Source of the DNA: Alkaliphilus hydrothermalis
GTDB lineage: Bacteria; Bacillota; Clostridia; Peptostreptococcales; Natronincolaceae
NCBI RefSeq assembly: GCF_016908555.1
Contig: NZ_JAFBEE010000001.1
Location: 186,001 to 250,000 of the forward strand
Length of the DNA: 64,000 nucleotides
Reading direction: 5' to 3'
Below the pieces are notes generated by a model, which made no database searches, was not told the origin of the DNA, and was given only the letters and a program-made list of their open reading frames with translations. A program made the position numbers and the translations under genes. Below, in pieces: positions 43,975 to 51,847 of the stretch (position 1 is its first letter; each line of letters begins with the position of its first letter).

Positions 43975-45315
43975 ATGAATTTGACAGTATACGTAGAATC
44001 ACTAGGGTGTTCTAAAAATCTCATAGATGCAGAAATCATGTTGGGTATTTTGAATAAGTATGGCTACAAGTTAACTAGCAATAAAAAGAATGCAGATGCC
44101 ATTATCGTAAATACCTGTGGATTTATAGAGTCTGCAAAGGAAGAATCTATCAATAAAATTATCGAGATCGGACTTTTAAAGCAGGACCGATTAAAGGTCT
44201 TAATCGTTTCTGGTTGTCTAGGAGAAAGATATCATAAAGAGCTTATAGAAGAATTACCAGAAGTAGATGCTGTTGTAGGAACAGGTGGATATGATGCTAT
44301 TTTAGATGTAATCCATGAAGCACTACAGGGAAATAGGGTTGTACAAGTTGGAAACATAGATAAAGCTTTTAATGAAGACCTTCCAAGATTCCAAACAACA
44401 CCTTCCTATACTAGTTATATAAAGATATCCGATGGATGCGATAACTTCTGTACCTATTGTATTATTCCAAAGCTTAGAGGAAAATACAGAAGCAGAAAAA
44501 TGGAGAGTATTGTAAAGGAAGCAAAAGAGTTGGCTTCAAGAGGTGTAAAGGAAGTTATTCTGATTGCCCAAGATACTGCGAGATACGGAATTGATCTTTA
44601 TGACCAGTACATGCTGCCTCAGCTATTAAAGGAACTGAATGCAGTAGAGGGACTAGAATGGATTAGATTGCTATATGCTTACCCAGAAATGATCTCCGAT
44701 GAATTAATACAGACCATGGCTACTTTAGAAAAAGTCTGTCATTATTTAGATATGCCAATTCAACACTGTAGTAATGAAGTACTAAAACGAATGAACAGAA
44801 GAACAACAAAGGACGCGTTGGAGACACTTATTAATAAGTTAAGGAATAATATGCCAGACATCTCATTGAGAACATCTCTGATCGTTGGATTTCCTGGAGA
44901 GACAGAAGAAAACTTTCAAGAATTAAAGAAGTTTGTGGAAGATATGAAATTTGACAAACTAGGGGTATTTGAGTACTCTGTAGAAGAAGGAACTCCAGCA
45001 GCAAAACTAGCAGATCAAATTGAGGAATCTATAAAAGTTGAAAGGCGTAATGAAATCATGGAGCTACAACAGCAAATCTCATTAGGAAAAAATCAAGAGA
45101 AAATTGGTGGCGTTGTGAAGGTCTTAATAGAAGAAGACCTAGATCAAGACCGAGAATACATGGGAAGAACAGAAGGGGATGCACCAGAGATTGATGGGTT
45201 GGTATATGTCCAATCAAATACTACCCTAAAAGAAGGGGATTTAATCACGGTTAGAATTACTGGTGCCTTAGAATATGATTTGATGGGGGAGAAAGTCGAT
45301 GAATTTAGCAAATAA
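43975..45315 (+). CDS. rimO: Ribosomal protein S12 methylthiotransferase RimO
   Basis: 446 residues, family length. Radical-SAM enzyme that adds a methylthio group to S12 Asp-88. The N-terminal UPF0004 domain holds three cluster cysteines (GCSKN, NTCGF, SGCLGE); the radical-SAM motif is CDNFCTYC (CxxxCxxC, ~residues 154-161); a C-terminal TRAM domain follows. The N-terminal pattern YVESLGCSKNLIDAEIM separates RimO from MiaB and MtaB. Confidence 0.95.
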   Translation: MNLTVYVESLGCSKNLIDAEIMLGILNKYGYKLTSNKKNADAIIVNTCGFIESAKEESINKIIEIGLLKQDRLKVLIVSGCLGERYHKELIEELPEVDAVVGTGGYDAILDVIHEALQGNRVVQVGNIDKAFNEDLPRFQTTPSYTSYIKISDGCDNFCTYCIIPKLRGKYRSRKMESIVKEAKELASRGVKEVILIAQDTARYGIDLYDQYMLPQLLKELNAVEGLEWIRLLYAYPEMISDELIQTMATLEKVCHYLDMPIQHCSNEVLKRMNRRTTKDALETLINKLRNNMPDISLRTSLIVGFPGETEENFQELKKFVEDMKFDKLGVFEYSVEEGTPAAKLADQIEESIKVERRNEIMELQQQISLGKNQEKIGGVVKVLIEEDLDQDREYMGRTEGDAPEIDGLVYVQSNTTLKEGDLITVRITGALEYDLMGEKVDEFSK

Positions 45316-45835
45316 ATTAACGATACTAAGAATAATGTTGGTTCCTGTTTTTATGATATTTTTATTAAATAAAATTGACTATGGTGTGTATATTGCCGCT
45401 GGGATTTTTACCTTTGCTGCGATTACTGATTCTCTAGACGGCTATATTGCTAGAAAAAATAATCAAATCACTAACTTTGGTAAGTTTATGGATCCTTTGG
45501 CAGATAAATTATTGGTTTCTGCTGCCCTGATTTCTTTAGTACAAATGGATCGGTTGTCGGCTTGGGTTGTATTTATTATTATTGCAAGGGAGTATACCAT
45601 TAGTATTTTAAGAGCCATCGCTGCTTCAGAGGGAATCGTTATTGCCGCTAGTTGGTGGGGTAAAGCAAAGACAATTACTCAGATTATCGCAATTATTGCG
45701 ATATTATTAAATAATTTTCCCTTCAGCTATATCAATTTCCCATTTGCAACAATTATGGTTTATTTAGCTGTTATTTTTACTGTCTTATCAGGATTAGACT
45801 ATGTAAGAATCAATCAACATATTTTAAAGCACTAA
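45299..45835 (+). CDS. pgsA: CDP-diacylglycerol-glycerol-3-phosphate 3-phosphatidyltransferase
   Basis: 178 residues with four to six membrane helices. It makes phosphatidylglycerol phosphate from CDP-diacylglycerol (product of CdsA). The CDP-alcohol phosphotransferase motif DGYIARKNNQITNFGKFMDP (DGxxAR...GxxxD) continues to LAD. The ATG lies inside the end of rimO (17-base overlap), so translation is probably coupled. Confidence 0.95.
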   Translation: MNLANKLTILRIMLVPVFMIFLLNKIDYGVYIAAGIFTFAAITDSLDGYIARKNNQITNFGKFMDPLADKLLVSAALISLVQMDRLSAWVVFIIIAREYTISILRAIAASEGIVIAASWWGKAKTITQIIAIIAILLNNFPFSYINFPFATIMVYLAVIFTVLSGLDYVRINQHILKH

Positions 45836-45864
45836 TTGATTTTTATTGATAAAGGAGAATAAGC

Positions 45865-47112
45865 ATGAAGGCTTCGATTGTATGTGTTGGGACAGAGCTT
45901 TTAATCGGAAAGACAACGGAATCAAATTCTTATTTTCTTGCAGATGAAATGAGACAATACGGAATTTATACCCATCATAAGCTGATTGTGGAGGATAACC
46001 TAAAACAAATGGTTCCATTGATGGAAATTGCCCTAAAAGCCTCCGATATCGTTGTGGTGACAGGAGGGCTAGGGCCTACTCTTGACGACATTACCCGTGA
46101 AGCAGTGGCGGAACTAACAGGATTGCCATTGGAGATTAATGAAGAGGCTAAAGAACATTTGGTCCAACTAATGTCAAGTTTTAATCGAAATTTTACTAAG
46201 AATAACTATCGCCAGGTTTATTTTCCAAAGGGTTCTAAAGTGCTTAAGAATAACAATGGAACAGCCTCAGGTTTTATCACCACGGTCAATGATAAGATGA
46301 TTGTTGTTCTGCCAGGACCCCCTAGAGAAATGAAACCTATGTTTCAAGAACAAGTGATGCCAATAATCCAAGAAATGAGTCCACTGGTGTTTGTGAAAAG
46401 ACAGCTAAACTTTGTTGGGATTGGCGAATCCTCCCTAGAGGATACTTTAGGGGAGTTAATGACGAAGCAGGATAATCCTACACTAGCCACCTATGCAGGA
46501 TATGGAAGTGTTTCCCTTGTTGTAACCTCCAGTGGGGCAACAGAAGAAGAGTGCCAGGAACGATTAGCTCCTGTATTAAAAGAGATTGAGGAAAAAGTAG
46601 GTCAATATATCTTTAGTGAAGATAAGATCACATTAGAAGAAATTCTTCAAAAACAACTACTGGAGAAGCAAATGACCCTAAGCGTGGCAGAGTCCTGCAC
46701 AGGAGGTCAGTTGGCATCAAAACTAACGGCTTTACCGGGGATTTCCTCAGTTTTTGAAGGGGGCTTTGTAACCTATAGCAATGAATCTAAAGTAAAGGTC
46801 TTAGGGGTACCAGAAGAAACCCTCAAGACCTATGGAGCAGTCAGTGAAGAGACAGCCTTAGCCATGATTAAGGGCTTAAAGGAGAAACTGGAAACTGATT
46901 GCTGTATATCAATTACAGGAATTGCAGGGCCAGGAGGAGCGACAGAGCAAAAGCCAGTGGGACTAGTATATATCGGAGTCAATGTATTAGAAGATTATGA
47001 AGTACATCAATTTAATTTTACAGGTAACCGTGGAAGAGTACAAAACCTTGCTGTACTAACGGCAATGAATCTGCTTCGGAAGGCATTAAAAGCAGATGCC
47101 CGAAATCTATAA
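45865..47112 (+). CDS. cinA: CinA family protein (NMN amidohydrolase/competence-damage protein)
   Basis: 415 residues. The N-terminal MoaB-like domain (CVGTELLIGKTTESNS, VVTGGLGPTLDD) acts on ADP-ribose or NAD-derived substrates in characterised homologues. The C-terminal domain (~255-410, VAESCTGGQLASKLTALPG, ITGIAGPGGATEQKPVG) is the nicotinamide-mononucleotide deamidase fold. cinA-recA adjacency is classic in Firmicutes. Confidence 0.95.
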   Translation: MKASIVCVGTELLIGKTTESNSYFLADEMRQYGIYTHHKLIVEDNLKQMVPLMEIALKASDIVVVTGGLGPTLDDITREAVAELTGLPLEINEEAKEHLVQLMSSFNRNFTKNNYRQVYFPKGSKVLKNNNGTASGFITTVNDKMIVVLPGPPREMKPMFQEQVMPIIQEMSPLVFVKRQLNFVGIGESSLEDTLGELMTKQDNPTLATYAGYGSVSLVVTSSGATEEECQERLAPVLKEIEEKVGQYIFSEDKITLEEILQKQLLEKQMTLSVAESCTGGQLASKLTALPGISSVFEGGFVTYSNESKVKVLGVPEETLKTYGAVSEETALAMIKGLKEKLETDCCISITGIAGPGGATEQKPVGLVYIGVNVLEDYEVHQFNFTGNRGRVQNLAVLTAMNLLRKALKADARNL

Positions 47113-47130
47113 AAAATTTTAAATTACTAT

Positions 47131-47159
47131 TTGACCTACATGAAAATGTAGGTTATAAT
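47131..47159 (+). promoter_or_regulatory. SigA promoter of recA
   Basis: TTGACC (47131-47136), a 17-base spacer, TATAAT (47154-47159). The spacer is almost filled by the palindrome ACCTACAT-gaaa-ATGTAGGT (47134-47153), which also overlaps the -35 box. Confidence 0.85.
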
Positions 47160-47166
47160 ATTTATA

Positions 47167-47178
47167 GAACACTTGTTC
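47167..47178. promoter_or_regulatory. LexA (DinR) box of recA
   Basis: GAAC-ACTT-GTTC matches the Gram-positive SOS operator core GAACNNNNGTTC. It lies at the predicted transcription start, where LexA would block initiation. Confidence 0.8.
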
Positions 47179-47202
47179 GTGAGACGATGAAAGGTAGGTG
47201 AA

Positions 47203-47219
47203 ACCAGACAAAGTCTGGT
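47203..47219 (+). promoter_or_regulatory. Hairpin next to the recA ribosome site
   Basis: ACCAGAC (47203-47209) pairs with GTCTGGT (47213-47219) around AAA. Two purine-rich segments flank it: AAGGTAGGTG (47191-47200) before and GGTGGGAAGAG (47217-47227) after, the latter partly inside the stem. It may modulate ribosome access to the ATG at 47228. Confidence 0.5.
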
Positions 47220-47227
47220 GGGAAGAG

Positions 47228-48271
47228 ATGATGGAGAAGAAGAAAGCGTTGGAGATGGCCTTAGGTCAAATAGAAAAGCAATTTGGAAAAGGTTCAATTA
47301 TGAAACTGGGGGCAGATGCTAAGTTAAACTTAGAATCAATTTCAACTGGTTCAATTGAGTTAGATATAGCATTAGGAATTGGCGGAGTACCTAGAGGAAG
47401 AATTGTTGAAATCTATGGACCCGAATCTTCTGGTAAGACAACAGTTACACTACATATTATTGCTGAGGCTCAGCGTAATGGCGGAACTGCTGCCTTTATC
47501 GATGCAGAACATGCCTTAGACCCTTCTTATGCCAAAAAGCTAGGGGTAAATATTGAAGACCTAATTGTTTCTCAACCGGATACAGGGGAACAGGCATTAG
47601 AAATAGCCGAAGCATTAGTTCGTAGTGGAGCAATTGATGTAATTGTAGTTGACTCGGTGGCAGCATTAGTACCAAAGGCAGAAATCGAAGGTGAAATGGG
47701 TGATTCCCACGTAGGTCTTCAAGCAAGATTAATGTCTCAGGCCCTAAGAAAATTAGCAGGGGCCGTTAATAAATCCAATACAACTGCTATTTTCATTAAT
47801 CAGTTGAGGGAAAAGGTTGGGGTTATGTTTGGAAATCCTGAAGTAACCACTGGTGGTAAGGCCCTTAAGTTCTATGCATCTGTTCGACTTGATGTTAGAA
47901 AGATTGATGTGATTAAGCAAGGAAATGATATTATCGGGAACCGTACAAGAGTAAAAGTCGTTAAAAATAAAGTAGCACCACCCTTCAAGCAAGCAGAGTT
48001 TGATATTATGTATGGAGAAGGAATTTCCAAAACTGGTGATGTATTGGATTGCGCAGCGAATCTTGATATCGTTAAGAAATCAGGAGCTTGGTATAGCTAC
48101 GGAGATCATCGTTTAGGTCAAGGTAGAGAAAATGCTAAGCAATTCCTAAAGGATAATCCAGATATCTATCTAGAGGTGGAAAATCAAATCAGAGGGCATT
48201 TTGGACTTGAAGCAGCTAAAGGAAGCAATATTATAGTAGCTCAAGAGGAAACAGCTGCGGATTCAGAATAA
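47228..48271 (+). CDS. recA: RecA recombinase
   Basis: 347 residues from the ATG at 47228, giving the standard start MMEKKKALEMALGQIEKQFG. A GTG at 47198 is in frame but would place ten unusual residues in front. Walker A is GPESSGKT (~residue 67), followed by the EHALDP and LIVSQPDTGEQALEI blocks, Walker B VIVVDSVAALVP and loop L2 at ~195-210. It carries out homologous strand exchange and triggers LexA self-cleavage. Confidence 0.98.
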   Translation: MMEKKKALEMALGQIEKQFGKGSIMKLGADAKLNLESISTGSIELDIALGIGGVPRGRIVEIYGPESSGKTTVTLHIIAEAQRNGGTAAFIDAEHALDPSYAKKLGVNIEDLIVSQPDTGEQALEIAEALVRSGAIDVIVVDSVAALVPKAEIEGEMGDSHVGLQARLMSQALRKLAGAVNKSNTTAIFINQLREKVGVMFGNPEVTTGGKALKFYASVRLDVRKIDVIKQGNDIIGNRTRVKVVKNKVAPPFKQAEFDIMYGEGISKTGDVLDCAANLDIVKKSGAWYSYGDHRLGQGRENAKQFLKDNPDIYLEVENQIRGHFGLEAAKGSNIIVAQEETAADSE

Positions 48272-48311
48272 TAATAAAAATTAAAAGTCTTAAGAATCCT
48301 TAAATAGATCT

Positions 48312-48343
48312 AATACCCTATGGGAGATATCCTATAGGGTATT
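48312..48343 (+). terminator. Hairpin after recA, weak terminator
   Basis: A perfect 10-bp stem (48312-48321 with 48334-48343) and a 12-base loop. Only short T runs follow. Confidence 0.6.
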
Positions 48344-48356
48344 TAGGTTGTTCCAA

Positions 48357-48423
48357 AATCTTTAGGTTATTTTTATTTATCGCTATAGGGATAAACAAAA
48401 ATAACCCCTATTTCTTAAAGATT
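48357..48423. repeat. Long imperfect inverted repeat (67-base hairpin)
   Basis: Outer stem AATCTTTA/TAAAGATT (48357-48364 with 48416-48423), a 9-base asymmetric bulge on the 3' side, then GGTTATTTTT/AAAAATAACC (48365-48374 with 48397-48406), one mismatch, and TTTATC/GATAAA (48376-48381 with 48390-48395). Confidence 0.7.
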
Positions 48424-48504
48424 AAAATACATATAAAGAATTTTTATAAAAATATATGCATAAAAATACAAATGTTTTAAAAATAAATTCCTAAAATCTA
48501 CTAA

Positions 48505-48532
48505 TTGCAACAAATTTCAGAAGGGGTATAAT
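48505..48532 (+). promoter_or_regulatory. Upstream promoter candidate for rny
   Basis: TTGCAA (48505-48510), a 16-base spacer, TATAAT (48527-48532). Confidence 0.6.
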
Positions 48533-48595
48533 CTATCAATATGTGTCAAAAATTAAAATAGGTTTCAGGTAGTAAACTGGTGGATCTAATGCAAC

Positions 48596-48624
48596 TTGAC
48601 ATGAAATAAAAAAAGATATACAAT
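48596..48624 (+). promoter_or_regulatory. Main promoter candidate for rny
   Basis: A consensus TTGACA (48596-48601), a 17-base spacer, TACAAT (48619-48624). The leader to the start codon would be about 130 bases. Confidence 0.75.
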
Positions 48625-48665
48625 TAATACAAATCAAGGTGTGTCATTTTATTTGACCATTAACT

Positions 48666-48712
48666 ATTACTATAGTTACATACATTTCTACCTTTTGTAT
48701 GTTGATAGTAAT
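48666..48712 (+). promoter_or_regulatory. Hairpin in the rny leader
   Basis: ATTACTAT/ATAGTAAT (48666-48673 with 48705-48712) and an inner ACATAC/GTATGT (48678-48683 with 48697-48702), with a 13-base loop. It lies 32 bases before the ribosome site. Confidence 0.6.
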
Positions 48713-48758
48713 TGCTTTAACTGAAGAACTGAAAACTTAATAAAGGAGGTGTCCACGT

Positions 48759-50300
48759 ATCAATAACATTACTAGTATATTACTCATTTTAGTTGCGGCT
48801 GTAGTAGGATGCCTTATCGGCTATTTAGTTCGTAAAAATATTGCGGAGAAGAAAATTGGTGGTGCTGAGGAACTTGCGAAAAAAATCGTAGATGATGCAG
48901 AAAAAGATGTTGAAACTACAAAAAAAGAAGTTTTATTAGAAGCAAAAGAGGAAGTCCACAAGCTTCGTAATGAATTTGAAAGAGAGAGCAGAGAAAGGCG
49001 AAATGAGCTACAGAAGATTGAAAGAAGATTAATTCAAAAAGAAGAAGTTTTAGATAAGAAAGCTGATAGCTTAGAGCAAAAGGATGATAAGTTAAACAAA
49101 AAAATCAAAGATGTTGAAGACAAGCGTCAAGAAATTCAACAACTTTATGACCAAGAAGTCCAGAAGCTAGAAGAATTATCTGGTTTAACATCAGAGGAAG
49201 CTAGACAACTTCTGTTAAGTGATATTGAGAAGGAAGTCAAGTATGAAACCGCAATGTTAATTAAAGATATTGAATCTAAAGCTAAAGATGAAGCTGAAAA
49301 AAGGGCTAGGGAGATTATTACTTACGCTATTCAAAAGTGTGCTGCTGATCACGTCGCTGAAACAACAGTTACAGTGGTTTCACTGCCCAATGATGAAATG
49401 AAAGGTAGAATTATAGGTAGAGAAGGAAGAAACATTAGAACCTTAGAAACCTTAACAGGAATTGACCTAATTATCGACGATACACCTGAAGCAGTAATTT
49501 TATCAGGATTTGATCCTATCCGAAGAGAAATTGCTAGAATAGCTTTAGAAAAGCTAATTTTAGATGGAAGAATTCACCCTGCTAGAATCGAAGAAATGGT
49601 TGAAAAGGCCAAAAAAGAAGTTGAAAACATTATCAAAGAAGAGGGAGAACAAGCTACCTTCGATGCTGGAGTACATGGTTTGCATCCAGAAATCATAAAA
49701 CTACTTGGAAGATTAAAATATCGTACAAGTTATGGACAAAATGTATTGAAGCACTCTATTGAAGTATCCTATTTAGCTGGAATTATGGCAGCAGAGCTTG
49801 GTGTTGATGTCAAGATTGCAAAGCGAGCAGGATTACTACATGACCTAGGAAAAGCCGTGGACCATGAAGTAGAGGGAACCCATGTGGAAATCGGTATGGA
49901 GCTACTTAGAAAGTACAAAGAGTCTAAGGAAGTAATCCATGCAATGTCTACCCATCATGGAGATTATGAACCACAGACAATTGAAGCAGTGTTGGTAACT
50001 GCCGCTGACGCAATATCAGCAGCTAGACCAGGCGCAAGAAGAGAGACATTAGAATCATACATTAAACGCCTAGAAAAATTAGAAGATATCGCCAACAATT
50101 TTGAAGGTGTTGAAAAATCCTTTGCTATTCAAGCTGGTAGAGAGATTCGAATCTTAGTTAAACCTGAGGTTTACACAGATGATGAAATCATCCTATTAGC
50201 AAGAAACATTACAAAGACAATAGAAGCTGACTTGGAATACCCAGGTCAGATCAAAGTAAATGTAATTAGAGAAACAAGAGCAATCGAATATGCTAAATAA
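48759..50300 (+). CDS. rny: Ribonuclease Y, apparent AUC start codon
   Basis: 513 residues if it starts at ATC 48759, close to the 520 of Bacillus RNase Y. RNase Y is the membrane-anchored endonuclease that starts mRNA decay. Order: N-terminal membrane helix (~residues 5-24, ILLILVAAVVGCLIGYLV), long coiled coil (~28-200), KH domain (PNDEMKGRIIGREGRNIRTL), and HD domain with H and D of LLHDLGKAVDHEVEG. The frame has TAA at 48741 and no ATG, GTG or TTG until 49254, which would delete the anchor and coiled coil. ATC 48759 is seven bases after a perfect AGGAGGTG (48744-48751). A base-calling error cannot be excluded. Confidence 0.9.
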   Translation: MNNITSILLILVAAVVGCLIGYLVRKNIAEKKIGGAEELAKKIVDDAEKDVETTKKEVLLEAKEEVHKLRNEFERESRERRNELQKIERRLIQKEEVLDKKADSLEQKDDKLNKKIKDVEDKRQEIQQLYDQEVQKLEELSGLTSEEARQLLLSDIEKEVKYETAMLIKDIESKAKDEAEKRAREIITYAIQKCAADHVAETTVTVVSLPNDEMKGRIIGREGRNIRTLETLTGIDLIIDDTPEAVILSGFDPIRREIARIALEKLILDGRIHPARIEEMVEKAKKEVENIIKEEGEQATFDAGVHGLHPEIIKLLGRLKYRTSYGQNVLKHSIEVSYLAGIMAAELGVDVKIAKRAGLLHDLGKAVDHEVEGTHVEIGMELLRKYKESKEVIHAMSTHHGDYEPQTIEAVLVTAADAISAARPGARRETLESYIKRLEKLEDIANNFEGVEKSFAIQAGREIRILVKPEVYTDDEIILLARNITKTIEADLEYPGQIKVNVIRETRAIEYAK

Positions 50301-50302
50301 TG

Positions 50303-50331
50303 AAAAACTGCGGAAGCAGTTTTTTATTTTT
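50303..50331 (+). terminator. Intrinsic terminator after rny
   Basis: A perfect 9-bp stem (50303-50311 with 50316-50324), GGAA tetraloop, and a strong T run. Confidence 0.9.
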
Positions 50332-50502
50332 GTAAAAAAACATATAAATAGAGGGGTTTTATGGTAAGTATAGAAATAATAACGATAAGAAATAGCTTTT
50401 ATTCCAATAATAATACTAACAGGAAAAATAGATAGCTTATAAAACAACATACTATCTTCATAATTTGGTTATTAGCAGTTTAAAACAAAGGAGTGAAATA
50501 TT

Positions 50503-51777
50503 TTGATTACAAGGAAAGTACATTGCCTACAAGGGAACATGACTGTGCCTGGAGATAAATCAATATCCCATAGATCCATTATGTTGGCTAGTATTAGCCA
50601 AGGGAAAAGTGTTATCACTGGCTTTCTTAGGGGAGAGGACTGTCTTAGTACCATCGAATGTTTTCGAGGATTAGGAGTCCAAATAACCGACAATGGGGAT
50701 GAAATCATCGTGGAGGGAAAAGGGATTAATGGCTTACAGGAGCCTAAAGATATACTAAATGCAGGAAACTCAGGTACCACCATGAGGTTGATGTCAGGCA
50801 TCTTGGCAGGGCAAGATTTCCTCAGTATTATGACGGGGGATGATTCCTTAAGAAGTAGGCCTATGGCCCGTATAGCATCACCCCTTAAGGAAATGGGGGC
50901 AAAAATAGATGGAAGATGTAATGGGAAATCGGCACCTCTAGTGATACGGGGAGGAAATCTAAAGGGTATAGAATATCGACTTCCCGTTGCCAGTGCCCAA
51001 GTAAAGTCAGCTGTCATTCTGGCAGGCCTCTATGCAGATGGAACGACAACTATAGAAGAGCCTGTCCCCTCTAGGGATCATACCGAAAGAATGGTTAAAG
51101 CCTTTGGGGGAAATATCAAAAGGGAAGGAAATAAAATAACTGTTGAAAAGCAAGAGCTTTATGGACAGACAGTACGAGTCCCTGGGGACATATCCTCTGC
51201 TGCCTTCTTTATGGTGGCGGCAGCTGCAAAAGAAAATTCCCATCTAAGAATTAAAAATGTTGGACTAAACCCTACTAGAACAGGAATCATAGATGTATTG
51301 AAGGAGATGGGGGCTGACATAAAATTGGAGAACCTGAACACCAGTGGTGGTGAGGAAATAGGCGATATTATTATAAAAGGTGGAAAACTCAAGGGAGCTA
51401 CCATAGGTGGAGAAATCATCCCAAGGTTAATTGATGAAATTCCAATAATCGTTGTGGCAGCGGCTTTGGCTGAGGGTACAACCTTGATTACAGGGGCAGA
51501 GGAATTGAAGCATAAGGAATCCAATCGGATCTTAACTGTAGTGGAGGAACTTACAAAGCTAGGAATAAAAATAGAAGAACTTTCCGATGGTATGATGATT
51601 CATGGTCCTAATATCATCAAAGGTGGAACCGTCAATAGTTATGGAGATCACCGTATTGCCATGGCATTGGCTATTTGTGGATTATTTTCAGAGGGACCTG
51701 TTAAGATTGAAAATAGTGAATGTATAGCAGTATCCTTTCCTAATTTTGAAGAGACACTTAGGAAAATAATATTTTAA
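50503..51777 (+). CDS. aroA: 3-phosphoshikimate 1-carboxyvinyltransferase (EPSP synthase)
   Basis: 424 residues from a TTG seven bases after AAAGGAGTG. Motifs: VPGDKSISHRSIML, LNAGNSGTTMRLMSG (the GNSGTT PEP site), SRPMARI, and the C-terminal DEIPIIVVAAALAEG and SYGDHRIAMALAI. It is the first gene of a shikimate operon. The ~170 bases between the rny terminator and aroA are AT-rich; I see no T-box or other riboswitch there. Confidence 0.96.
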   Translation: MITRKVHCLQGNMTVPGDKSISHRSIMLASISQGKSVITGFLRGEDCLSTIECFRGLGVQITDNGDEIIVEGKGINGLQEPKDILNAGNSGTTMRLMSGILAGQDFLSIMTGDDSLRSRPMARIASPLKEMGAKIDGRCNGKSAPLVIRGGNLKGIEYRLPVASAQVKSAVILAGLYADGTTTIEEPVPSRDHTERMVKAFGGNIKREGNKITVEKQELYGQTVRVPGDISSAAFFMVAAAAKENSHLRIKNVGLNPTRTGIIDVLKEMGADIKLENLNTSGGEEIGDIIIKGGKLKGATIGGEIIPRLIDEIPIIVVAAALAEGTTLITGAEELKHKESNRILTVVEELTKLGIKIEELSDGMMIHGPNIIKGGTVNSYGDHRIAMALAICGLFSEGPVKIENSECIAVSFPNFEETLRKIIF

Positions 51778-51847
51778 GCAACATATCAAGCTCATTAATA
51801 ATGTGAGAAGGATTGAAAATTAAAATAGCAACAAAGGAGGCAAAAAG

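Larger units (their letters stand above)
48272..48758. other. 487-bp recA-rny intergenic region
   Basis: No coding potential. It holds a recA hairpin (48312-48343), a 67-base long inverted repeat (48357-48423), an AT-rich stretch, two promoter candidates (48505-48532 and 48596-48624) and a leader hairpin (48666-48712) before the rny ribosome site. Confidence 0.7.

Noticed and set aside
50332..50502. T-box or riboswitch ahead of the aro operon
   Set aside because: I looked for the T-box sequence and for a terminator with an alternative fold; the gap is plain AT-rich sequence.
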